Positions 36,105 to 44,278 of a stretch of 57,022 nt of DNA are shown here, piece after piece. The stretch is from positions 1-57,022 of the forward strand of contig SVJQ01000010.1 in assembly GCA_015068905.1 (NCBI GenBank), given 5' to 3'. Each line of letters begins with the position of its first letter. Position 1 is the first letter of the stretch. This DNA is from Oscillospiraceae bacterium (lineage in GTDB: Bacteria; Bacillota; Clostridia; UBA1381; UBA9506). Below the pieces are notes generated by a model, which ran no database searches, was not told where the DNA came from, and saw only the letters and a program-made list of their open reading frames with translations. The translations under genes were made by a program, and so were the position numbers.

Positions 36105-37129
36105 GAAAGCACCTCCAAATCTAATTTTAAAAGCATAGCAGCAAGCAGGTTGCCTACCGCTTTCACATCGTCAAAATGTAATGTTTCAACTGTCGTGTGC
36201 ATATACCGGAGAGGAATGGATAAAAGCAGTACCGGAATGCCCTCAGCCGCTATCTGAACCGCCCAGGCATCTGTGCCGGTATCGCCGCCGTCAGCATCAT
36301 AACTGGCAGCAATTTTTTCTGCTTCTGCCACAGTTTTAGCAAGGGCTGAAAGGTAAGGATGAATATTGGGACCAAAACTGATAACAGCCCCTGTACCTAA
36401 TTTAAAAATGCTTTCCTGACCACCGTCCGGTGTGTCGCCGTGGCAAACATCCACGCAGAAAGCGCAGTCCGGTGCCAAACGCTCACTCGCCATAACAGCA
36501 CCACGCAGACCTACTTCCTCCTGCACCGCCGCTAAAATATACAACGTAAAGGGCAGGTCTTTGCCCTTTAGCTTGTCTAAGCAAATTAAAAGAGAAATCA
36601 GCCCGGCACGGTCGTCAAAGCTTTTGCCTGACAGAACGTTTTTAGACAACTGTTCTACCGTTTCTGCAAAGCAAACCGCATCACCAATGGTAACCTTTTG
36701 CCGCGCTTCTTCCGCAGAAAGGCCGATATCAATCACCATATCGCTGATTTTGATCGCCTCATCCTGACCACCCGTTTGCAGGTGTGGGGGTTTAGCACCA
36801 ATAACACCAAACAAAGGCTCCGTGCCGCAAACTGTTACCTCTGCCCCGGGCAGAATAGCACTATCAACGCCACCAACAGGTACAAAAGATAAAAAACCGT
36901 CATCATCAATACCGGACACCATCAGACCAATGCCGTCAATATGCGCCTCAAGCATGACCTTGGGGGCATCCGGATTTTTGGCGTAAATCGTGCCGACTAC
37001 ATTACCCATTGCATCGGCTTCCACCATATCACAATATGGTGCCAAAAGTTTTTTTACAGCGTCGTGAATTAAAAATTCATCACCCGATATACCGCCCTGG
37101 GCCGCCAGATGCATCAATTTCTTTTTCAT
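36086..37129 (-). CDS. M42 family aminopeptidase, paralogue 3
   Basis: 347 residues. First of the three M42 genes after murD, whose stop it overlaps by 4 bases. Motifs: EAHIDGIG (the other two have HMDE), KSFDDRAG, VQEEVGLRGAV, VDVCHGDTPDGG and PLRYMHTTVE. Somewhat divergent around the first metal motif but all ligands appear present. It reads as the most distant of the three. Confidence 0.92.
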   Translation of the reverse strand: MKKKLMHLAAQGGISGDEFLIHDAVKKLLAPYCDMVEADAMGNVVGTIYAKNPDAPKVMLEAHIDGIGLMVSGIDDDGFLSFVPVGGVDSAILPGAEVTVCGTEPLFGVIGAKPPHLQTGGQDEAIKISDMVIDIGLSAEEARQKVTIGDAVCFAETVEQLSKNVLSGKSFDDRAGLISLLICLDKLKGKDLPFTLYILAAVQEEVGLRGAVMASERLAPDCAFCVDVCHGDTPDGGQESIFKLGTGAVISFGPNIHPYLSALAKTVAEAEKIAASYDADGGDTGTDAWAVQIAAEGIPVLLLSIPLRYMHTTVETLHFDDVKAVGNLLAAMLLKLDLEVLSCTFQN

Positions 37130-38484
37130 AAGCGGTTAACCAACTCCTTAAACAGATTGCCGCGTTCTTCAAAGTTTTTAAATAAATCAAAGCTTGTGCT
37201 TGCGTTAGAAAGCAGCACAACATCACCGGCTGATGCCTGTTTTTTCGCCGTCAACACCGCGTTTTCATAAGTATCTTCATAGAAAACAGGTACATGCGGT
37301 GCGGCTGTTTTTGCCACCTCACCAATGATTTTGGCAGTAGCACCAATGAGCACCAAAGCCTTAACACCATCCGCTAAAGCAGGGCCCAAGTCATCATAGG
37401 GGATGCCCTTATCCTTACCGCCGGCAATGAGCACAACAGGCTCTGAAAATACTTTTAAGGTGTTAATTGTGCGGTTAGGGGATGAGTCAATGGAGCTGTT
37501 ATAATAACGCACCCCATCAATCTCGCGCACAAATTCAATTCTATGTGCCACGCCGCCAAAGTTTTTGGCACAATCTGTAATGGTTTCTTTTTTCACGTCA
37601 CCATATACAGCGCCAATGGCAGCCATATAGTTTTCAACGTTATGCATACCGGGAATTTTAATATCACGGATATCTAAAACCGGCTCATCAAAAGCTTTAA
37701 TGATGTTGCCGTCAAGCCAAATGTCTGCTTTTTGTTTTCTTGAAAATGTCACGACTCTGCCCTTTGCTTTGTTTGTGCAGTCTGCCGTGACCGGATTATC
37801 TAAATTTAAAATTACTAAATCATTTTCACTTTGATGAGAGAAAATGTTTAATTTTGCATCAATATATTCCTGATAGTCCTTATGGTAATCTAAATGATTC
37901 GGGGTGATATTGGTAACGATGGCGGTTTTAGGGCTTTGCTTCATAGTCATCAGCTGAAAGCTTGAAAGCTCTAACACTACGCGGTCGGTTTCACAAATCT
38001 TATCAATCTCAGGCAAAAGCGGTGCACCGATGTTGCCGCCCACATGGGTGGTAAACCCTGCCATAGACAAAAGCTTATACACCAAAGTTGTTGTGGTGGT
38101 TTTGCCGTCACTACCGGTAATTGCGGTGATAGGTGCCGGGCAAAGCTCCATAAACACTTCCATCTCCGTCGTCACGCGACAGCCCTCTTTTTCAGCCTGC
38201 AAAAGCTCCGGTATATCAGGGCGCAGACCCGGGGTCTTAAAAATAACATCACCGGAAAGGGAGGATAAATAACCCTCGCCTAAGCAAAGGCGCACGCCCA
38301 GTGCCTCAAGCTCTTTGGCCGTTTCGCCTAAGGTCTCATAGTTTTTTCTGTCACAGGCTGTCACCTTGGCGCCGTTCTTTGCCAAATAATGAATTAAGGG
38401 CAAATGGCTGATGCCAATGCCCACAACACAAATTTGCTTATTTTTTAAGTCGGCTTTAAATGCCTTTAGTTTTTCGTTCATCAC
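37126..38484 (-). CDS. murD: UDP-N-acetylmuramoylalanine--D-glutamate ligase
   Basis: Adds D-Glu to UDP-MurNAc-L-Ala in cytoplasmic peptidoglycan precursor synthesis. 452 residues with the N-terminal Rossmann domain (VVGIGISHLPLIHYLAK), the ATP loop GSDGKTTTTTLVYKLL, NITPNHLDYHKDYQEYIDAK with the carbamylated-lysine region, HRIEFV and the C-terminal SSPNRT/AGGKDKG domain. It stands outside the usual mra/mur cluster and heads an operon with three M42 peptidases. Confidence 0.95.
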   Translation of the reverse strand: MMNEKLKAFKADLKNKQICVVGIGISHLPLIHYLAKNGAKVTACDRKNYETLGETAKELEALGVRLCLGEGYLSSLSGDVIFKTPGLRPDIPELLQAEKEGCRVTTEMEVFMELCPAPITAITGSDGKTTTTTLVYKLLSMAGFTTHVGGNIGAPLLPEIDKICETDRVVLELSSFQLMTMKQSPKTAIVTNITPNHLDYHKDYQEYIDAKLNIFSHQSENDLVILNLDNPVTADCTNKAKGRVVTFSRKQKADIWLDGNIIKAFDEPVLDIRDIKIPGMHNVENYMAAIGAVYGDVKKETITDCAKNFGGVAHRIEFVREIDGVRYYNSSIDSSPNRTINTLKVFSEPVVLIAGGKDKGIPYDDLGPALADGVKALVLIGATAKIIGEVAKTAAPHVPVFYEDTYENAVLTAKKQASAGDVVLLSNASTSFDLFKNFEERGNLFKELVNRL

Positions 38485-38538
38485 AATCCCCCGTTTTCAT
38501 CGTCAAAAATCTATTATGATAGGGAAAATCCGCCACTC

Positions 38539-38567
38539 ATTATATAATAATTTATGCCCAAAGTCAA
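38539..38567 (-). promoter_or_regulatory. Promoter of murD and the M42 genes
   Basis: Minus strand: TTGACT (38562-38567), 17 bases, TATAAT (38539-38544), about 55 bases upstream of the murD ATG and just past the HD gene stop. Confidence 0.87.
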
Positions 38568-38572
38568 GGATA

Positions 38573-39142
38573 TTATGCCCCTTTGACTTCGCCCGACAGC
38601 TGAGCGGAAAGGCCTTTTAGCTCCCGCAAAAATTCGTCTTCCACCTCTTGCATATCTCGGAAGGAAAAGTCAAACTCTGCCAGTTTTTCAGGCAAAGACT
38701 CCGTCAGGGATAAACGGTGCAGTGCCGCAAACTCGTGATAGAGCAAAATATCATCCACAAGTGCCAGCTGTGACTGTTCTTCCTCAGTCAAATTCTCTAC
38801 TCCATAGCGACGGAAGATGATAGTCTGAATGGTATGCTCTATGTCCTTATAGGCAGGCAGATACTGCTTCACAGGACGTGTAATGTCAGAAATATACGCC
38901 TCGCTGCCGTCGTGAACCAGACATGCCATCTGCACACGGGTGTTAAAGCCACGGGTGCGTGCCTCCAAAAGGCAGTTTAAGGCATGCTGTGCAATGGAAT
39001 AAAAATGCTTAAAATGCCCGTTGGCGCGGCATAAAAGAGACAAAGAATGAGCCATGTCAACATCTAAAATTTCTTCCTCCCGCGGGTCTAGAATATAAAA
39101 ACTGACGCCGGAATAGGTGGTAATAGGGTCTCCCTTTCGCAT
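38573..39142 (-). CDS. HD-domain phosphohydrolase (YfbR-like)
   Basis: About 189 residues from ATG 39142, which has AGGAG eight bases upstream; a GTG three codons earlier overlaps that site. HD metal motif: H near SIAQHALNC, the HD doublet in CLVHDGSEAYISD, and a later D in LALVDDILL. The pattern resembles 5'-nucleotidases of the YfbR type and other HD hydrolases. Exact substrate unknown. It follows the HgdB-like gene by 16 bases, in the same operon. Confidence 0.82.
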   Translation of the reverse strand: MRKGDPITTYSGVSFYILDPREEEILDVDMAHSLSLLCRANGHFKHFYSIAQHALNCLLEARTRGFNTRVQMACLVHDGSEAYISDITRPVKQYLPAYKDIEHTIQTIIFRRYGVENLTEEEQSQLALVDDILLYHEFAALHRLSLTESLPEKLAEFDFSFRDMQEVEDEFLRELKGLSAQLSGEVKGA

Positions 39143-39158
39143 AATGTTCACTCCTGTC

Positions 39159-40466
39159 TTACAACGTTACAGGCTGACCTGTTTGGGACCGCGCCACTTT
39201 TTCATCAGGCGCCACTTGCCGCGCATCTTCTTCACGGATGTTTGCAAGCATCAGCTTGATACGGTTCTGCTGGTTGACTGTGCTGGCGCCCGGGTCATAG
39301 TCAATGGCGACCAAATTGGCATGTGGGTAGTGAGCCTTGATGGTATTCATCATACCCTTGCCCACAATGTGATTGGGCAAACAACCAAAAGGCTGTGTGC
39401 AGACAACATTGTTAACACCTTTTTCAATCAGCTCAGCCATTTCCACAGTCAAAAGCCATCCCTCGCCCATCTGCACGCCGGGGCCGATAAATTTTTCTGC
39501 CAGTTTTTTGGTTTTGTTAAAATCATTCGGTGCCCAGAACACACCGTGACGGTTAATAGCCTGAGCCATATGTTTTTGCATGGACAAAATCACACGATAG
39601 GCAAAGCCGCTGACAAAAGATGCTTTTAATTTGCCACCGTAAAGCTTTCTCTGAATGGATACATTAGAAAGGCAATATTGGCAAAAGTCAGCAAGGCCAA
39701 ACAGCACAACCTCACAGCCTTCTGACAGTAAAAACTCTTCCAGTTTATTATTGCCCATAGGAGAATATTTAACATATATTTCGCCAACAATGCCGACCCT
39801 TGGTTTCTTTTCTCCTGTTTTGGGGATAGCATCAAAATCCGCCAGCATTTTCGGGTAGCAGGATTTTAAGTGACGGTAACTGATTACCTTTTTTCCATCC
39901 CAGACAGAAAGCAGATAGTCCGTCCATTTTTCAATAACACGGTCCGTATCCCCCGCTGTCACCTCATAGGGGCGGCACTGGTTGCCGATATGCATCATAA
40001 AATCCCCTGCTATAGCGGCATAACACAGCTTAAGCCCCAAAGTAAGGGAAAGCTTAAAGCCCGGGGATGAGTCAAGACCCGAAGCATTTAAAGAAATAAC
40101 AGGAACATGACCAAATCCGCTTTGTAAAAGCGCTTTGCGAAGCAGAAAAATATAGTTCGAGGCTCTGCAACCGCCACCGGTCTGGGTAATCATCAGAGCG
40201 GTTTTATTCGTATCATACCGACCGCTTTTTAAGGCGCTGATAAACTGCCCGATGACGAGCAGTGCCGGATAGCAGGTGTCGTTGTGGACATATCTGAGCC
40301 CTTCTTCAATCACCTCAGGCCCGTCATTTTGCAACAGTTCTGCCTTGTACCCCTCCTGATGCAGAATTTTGCACATCAGAGAAAAATGAATCGGCAGCAT
40401 CATAGGCAATAAAATGGTATGGGTTTTTTTCATTTCTTCTGTAAACACAGGATATTCAGGACACAT
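39159..40466 (-). CDS. 2-hydroxyacyl-CoA dehydratase-like (HgdB/DUF2229-type) protein, C-terminal half
   Basis: About 435 residues. It resembles the C-terminal part of the large activase/dehydratase proteins annotated as CoA-substrate-specific enzyme activase. Cysteine-containing motifs that could hold an iron-sulfur cluster: VHNDTCYPALLV, TGGGCRASNY, GNQCRPYE and CTQPFGCLPNH. Start at ATG 40466, four bases past the stop of the preceding 977-residue gene, with AAGGAG inside that gene's end; a TTG-type extension to 40499 would overlap it. In many Clostridia the two parts form one polypeptide of about 1400 residues, so this is a split version. Physiological substrate unknown. Confidence 0.82.
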   Translation of the reverse strand: MCPEYPVFTEEMKKTHTILLPMMLPIHFSLMCKILHQEGYKAELLQNDGPEVIEEGLRYVHNDTCYPALLVIGQFISALKSGRYDTNKTALMITQTGGGCRASNYIFLLRKALLQSGFGHVPVISLNASGLDSSPGFKLSLTLGLKLCYAAIAGDFMMHIGNQCRPYEVTAGDTDRVIEKWTDYLLSVWDGKKVISYRHLKSCYPKMLADFDAIPKTGEKKPRVGIVGEIYVKYSPMGNNKLEEFLLSEGCEVVLFGLADFCQYCLSNVSIQRKLYGGKLKASFVSGFAYRVILSMQKHMAQAINRHGVFWAPNDFNKTKKLAEKFIGPGVQMGEGWLLTVEMAELIEKGVNNVVCTQPFGCLPNHIVGKGMMNTIKAHYPHANLVAIDYDPGASTVNQQNRIKLMLANIREEDARQVAPDEKVARSQTGQPVTL

Positions 40467-40467
40467 A

Positions 40468-43401
40468 TTATTGGTTCTCCTTACGTTCTCTTGCGGCACC
40501 CAAAAGGCTTCTGATTCTGATTCTGACAGCGCCTAAATTGTGAATGTCATCAATCTTCACCTGAGTGTATAGCTTGCCCTTTGCCTCTAAAATGTCTCGC
40601 ACCTCATCGGTGGTGATGGCATCAATGCCACAGCCAAAGGACACAAGCTGCACTAAATACATATCGTCACGCTCAGCGCAATACGCCGCGGCGCTGTATA
40701 ATCTTGCGTGATACGTCCACTGGTTTAACACCTGCACCTTGGGGGGTGCGGCTAAATCGCTGACAGAATCCTCTGACAAAACAACAACCCCTAAAGAGGT
40801 AATGAGTCTGTCAATACCGTGGTTAATTTCAGCATCCACATGGTAGGGTCTACCGGACAGCACCACCATTAAAAGGTCATTGTCTTCCGCAAACTGAATG
40901 GCACTTATGCCTTCTGCACGGATATCCTCTAAATGCTGTTCGTGAGCCTGATATGCCGCCTTCGCCGCTTGTCTGATGTCTTTTTGCGTGATGGATGCAT
41001 CGTACTTTCTGAAATAGTTATACGCCCGTTTTGCAAAATCGCCCGGTCTGTGCAAGCCAAAATGAGGGTACATAAAGGTGACACCCGAAAGCTTTTCAAC
41101 ATTAGCCTGCAAAAGCTCAGGATAATATGCCACCACCGGACAGTTATAATGGTTATCCCCTTTTTTCTCGTTAAAGTTATAGGTCATACAGGGGTAAAAA
41201 ATCTTTGTAATGCCCTGCTCCAGCAGACTTTCAATATGCCCGTGCATCAGTTTTGCAGGATAGCACACCGTATCTGACGGAATGGAGTAACGTCCTTTTC
41301 TGTATAATGCCGGCGAGGAGGGTTCAGACAAAACAACCTCATAACCAAGCTCTGTCAAAAAGCTGTGCCAGAAAGGCAGGGTTTCGTAAAAGTTCAGACC
41401 AAAGGGAATGCCTATTTTGCCGCGAGCACCGGGCTTACCCTTTAGCGCGCTCAGCTTTTCTCGTTTAAATTCATACAAGTTCGGAACAGAAAGAGCCCCC
41501 GGTTTTTGGTTAGGGCGTTCACACTTGTTACCGGACAGGTAGCGACTGCCATCAGGAAATACGTTCACTGTTAAGTGACATTTGTTCAGGCACAAACCGC
41601 AATTAACCTCTTTAGTCTCAAAGGTAAAGGCCTCCAGCGCCTCAGCAGAAAGCATCTTGCTTGCATCGCAGCTTTTTTCTTTTGCATATAGCGCCGCGCC
41701 GAATGCGCCCATCAGCCCCGCAATGGAAGGACGGACCACATTTCTGCCCATTTCACGTTCAAAGCTACGCAGCACCGCATCATTATAAAATGTGCCGCCC
41801 TGCACCACCACATGCTCACCCAGTTCAGAAATATCACGGGCACGGATGACCTTATAGATTGCATTTTTTACAACGCTGATGCAAAGGCCGGCTGAAATAT
41901 CATCCACACCGGCACCGTCTTTTTGCGCCTGCTTCACAGAAGAATTCATAAAGACGGTACAACGGGAACCCAAGTCTACCGGACGTTTGGCATAGAGCCC
42001 AAGACGGGAAAACTCTTCTGCTGAATACCCCAACGAGCGAGCAAAGGTTTCTAAAAATGAGCCACATCCTGAAGAGCAAGCTTCATTTAACATAATGCTG
42101 TCAATGGAATTATTTTTAATGCGCATGCACTTAATATCCTGACCGCCAATGTCTAAAATAAAATCCACCTGGGGTGAAAAATGGCGGGTAGCGCGAAAAT
42201 GCGCCAGCGTTTCTACAATCCCGTTATCCAGATGGAACGCACTTTTCATCAAATCTTCACCGTAGCCGGTGGCTGCGGCACCGCAAATTGTAATTGTATC
42301 TTGGCAAAGAGTGTAAATTTCTATCAGTTTTTCTTTCACAAGCTGCAGGGGATGGCCATTGTTTGGGCCGTAAAACTGATACAAAATCTCGTTTTTTTCA
42401 CCAATCAACACAATTTTGACCGTTGTACTGCCGCAGTCAATACCAAGGTATGCCTTCCCCTGATAATTTTTGGGGTCAACAAATGGGACTGAAGCATCTG
42501 CGTGTCTTTTCTTAAAGGCTTCATACTCTGCCTCATCGTTAAATAACGGCTCTAAAATATGTAAATCGCCGCTACCATCTTTCGCATTTTGTATGGATTC
42601 AAAAAGTTCATCAAACGTCACAGAATTTTCCTGCTCACAGGCATACAGTGCCGCACCGGCAGCCACGAAGAACTGCCCGTCTTCAGGAAAAACGGCGTTC
42701 TCGTCAGCCAAACCAAGGGTTTTCTCGAATTGTTTTCTAAGCCCCGCCGCAAAGTGAAGGGGACCGCCTAAAAAAGCCACGCGCCCGCGAATCTGACGTC
42801 CCTGGGCAAGGCCAATGATGGTTTGGTCTACCACCGCCTGATAAATGCTGGCGGCAATATCTGATTTTTTTGCATTTTGGTTTAAAAGCGGCTGAATATC
42901 GGTCTTGGCAAACACGCCGCAATGGGACGCAATAGGATACACCTTTTCAGCCTGCAGGCTCAGTGCATCCAGCTCGTCCACCGTGACATTCATCAAAACC
43001 GCCATCTGGTCAATAAAGGCGCCCGTACCACCGGCACAGGAGCCGTTCATTCGCTCTTCCTGACCGCCGGTTAAAAACAGAATTTTAGCATCCTCACCGC
43101 CCAGCTCAATCACCACGTCAATATCATTCAAAAACGTCTTGACAGCGCCGCCGGTTGCATACACCTCCTGCACGAAGGGAAGAGACGCCGCCTGAGCAAG
43201 GCCGAAGCCGGCAGAGCCTGTTACAGCAACAGAAAAAGAGCGGTTGCCGATAGAGGGCTTAGCCAACTCTAAAAGTTCAGCCGTTTTTTCTCGCACACAG
43301 GAAAAATGCCGCTCATAGTGGCTGAAAAGAATCTTATCATTTTCCAAAAGAACCACCTTAACTGTGGTGGAACCAATATCAATACCCAAACTAAGGCTCA
43401 T
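40468..43401 (-). CDS. Double BadF/BadG-type activase fused to DUF2229/HgdB-like domain
   Basis: 977 residues. Two ASKHA-fold activase domains: 1-270 (GIDIGSTTVKVVLL, ELGGEDAKI, cluster Cys C122 in GSCAGGTG and C161 in SHCGVFAKTD) and about 318-575 (GIDCGSTTVKIVLI, DIGGQDIKC, C442/C446 in ACSSGCGSF and C481 in GSRCTVFM). From about 600 a domain with CGLCLNKC and later YPAKLMHGH and FYPCMTYN resembles the dehydratase-like part. In known systems the homodimeric activase uses ATP to push an electron into a 2-hydroxyacyl-CoA dehydratase; two domains in one chain would give an internal pseudo-dimer. Oxygen-sensitive anaerobic enzyme by inference. Confidence 0.88.
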   Translation of the reverse strand: MSLSLGIDIGSTTVKVVLLENDKILFSHYERHFSCVREKTAELLELAKPSIGNRSFSVAVTGSAGFGLAQAASLPFVQEVYATGGAVKTFLNDIDVVIELGGEDAKILFLTGGQEERMNGSCAGGTGAFIDQMAVLMNVTVDELDALSLQAEKVYPIASHCGVFAKTDIQPLLNQNAKKSDIAASIYQAVVDQTIIGLAQGRQIRGRVAFLGGPLHFAAGLRKQFEKTLGLADENAVFPEDGQFFVAAGAALYACEQENSVTFDELFESIQNAKDGSGDLHILEPLFNDEAEYEAFKKRHADASVPFVDPKNYQGKAYLGIDCGSTTVKIVLIGEKNEILYQFYGPNNGHPLQLVKEKLIEIYTLCQDTITICGAAATGYGEDLMKSAFHLDNGIVETLAHFRATRHFSPQVDFILDIGGQDIKCMRIKNNSIDSIMLNEACSSGCGSFLETFARSLGYSAEEFSRLGLYAKRPVDLGSRCTVFMNSSVKQAQKDGAGVDDISAGLCISVVKNAIYKVIRARDISELGEHVVVQGGTFYNDAVLRSFEREMGRNVVRPSIAGLMGAFGAALYAKEKSCDASKMLSAEALEAFTFETKEVNCGLCLNKCHLTVNVFPDGSRYLSGNKCERPNQKPGALSVPNLYEFKREKLSALKGKPGARGKIGIPFGLNFYETLPFWHSFLTELGYEVVLSEPSSPALYRKGRYSIPSDTVCYPAKLMHGHIESLLEQGITKIFYPCMTYNFNEKKGDNHYNCPVVAYYPELLQANVEKLSGVTFMYPHFGLHRPGDFAKRAYNYFRKYDASITQKDIRQAAKAAYQAHEQHLEDIRAEGISAIQFAEDNDLLMVVLSGRPYHVDAEINHGIDRLITSLGVVVLSEDSVSDLAAPPKVQVLNQWTYHARLYSAAAYCAERDDMYLVQLVSFGCGIDAITTDEVRDILEAKGKLYTQVKIDDIHNLGAVRIRIRSLLGAARERKENQ

Positions 43402-43483
43402 ATATTACCTTCCTTCCCGATTTACCATCGGTTGTTTCCTCAAAAGAAATCTCTTCATATTTAATAATAGCAGAATACCATAA

Positions 43484-43512
43484 ATTATAACATAAAATCA
43501 TACTGTTGTCTA
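43484..43512 (-). promoter_or_regulatory. Promoter of the activase/dehydratase-like operon
   Basis: Minus strand: TAGACA (43507-43512), 17 bases, TATAAT (43484-43489), about 80 bases before the ATG at 43401. Confidence 0.8.
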
Positions 43513-43577
43513 CAAAAAAATCGTCAAAAAACGACTGTTTTTTATTAAGTTTTTATGAACAAAAATTCCCCCTTCTA

Positions 43578-43606
43578 TTGATTTTTTTCGCAAAATAAAG
43601 TACAAT
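43578..43606 (+). promoter_or_regulatory. Promoter of ybaK
   Basis: TTGATT (43578-43583), 17 bases, TACAAT (43601-43606), 40 bases before the ATG at 43646; divergent from the activase promoter. Confidence 0.8.
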
Positions 43607-43645
43607 AAAAACCGAATAAATGATAACAGACAAGAGGGTTATAAA

Positions 43646-44128
43646 ATGGCAAAAAAAGAAGATCAAAAAACAAATGTTATGCGACTGCTCGACCAGTCAA
43701 AAGTTCCCTATCAAGCATACTGCTATGCAGATACTGAGGCTATCAGCGGGACTGAGGTAGCTGCCGTTTTAGGGCAAAACCCCGATCAGGTTTTTAAAAC
43801 TCTGGTTACCGTCGGCAAAACCGGCACCCATTATGTATTTGTGATTCCCGTCAACCGGGAGCTGAACCTGAAAAAAGCCGCCAAAGCTGTTGGCGACAAA
43901 TCAGTTGAAATGATTAAGTCAAAAGAGCTTTTGCCACTAACGGGTTATATTCACGGTGGATGCTCACCCATCGGTATGAAAAAGCCCTTTACCACTGTTG
44001 TACACACCTCAGCACAAGACTTTGAAACCATTTTGTTCAGCGCCGGAAAAATTGGCTATCAGGTGCAGGTTGCCCCGTGTGACTTACAAAAAATGATACC
44101 ATTCACTTTTGCTGATGTAGCAGAATAA
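43646..44128 (+). CDS. ybaK: Cys-tRNA(Pro)/aminoacyl-tRNA deacylase YbaK/EbsC
   Basis: 160 residues, the family length. Hydrolyses Cys wrongly attached to tRNA-Pro. Family features: the lysine in DQVFKTLVTVGKTG, then YVFVIPVNRELNLKKAAKA, GYIHGGCSPIGMKK and the C-terminal AGKIGYQVQVAPCDL. ATG preceded by GAGGG. Single-gene unit with its own promoter and terminator. Confidence 0.93.
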   Translation: MAKKEDQKTNVMRLLDQSKVPYQAYCYADTEAISGTEVAAVLGQNPDQVFKTLVTVGKTGTHYVFVIPVNRELNLKKAAKAVGDKSVEMIKSKELLPLTGYIHGGCSPIGMKKPFTTVVHTSAQDFETILFSAGKIGYQVQVAPCDLQKMIPFTFADVAE

Positions 44129-44148
44129 TAAAAGTTTATAGAAAAAGA

Positions 44149-44186
44149 GAAAGCGAACAGCCAATCAGCTGTTCGCTTTCTTTTTA
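44149..44186. terminator. Terminator of ybaK, usable from both sides
   Basis: Perfect 13-bp stem (44149-44161 with 44168-44180), 6-base loop and T run; the left flank is A-rich, so it may also end the minus-strand gene that stops at 44279. A run of eight G follows at 44193-44200. Confidence 0.92.
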
Positions 44187-44278
44187 AAAAAAGGGGGGGG
44201 TGAGATTACAGCTTTACTGCATCTCGTGTATTTTGTGAGGTCACTATCAGTATGCCCCGCCCCGAAATTTTTATACGA

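Noticed and set aside
44193-44200. Run of eight G as a phase-variation tract
   Set aside because: It lies outside any gene and after a terminator, with no promoter spacing it could change.
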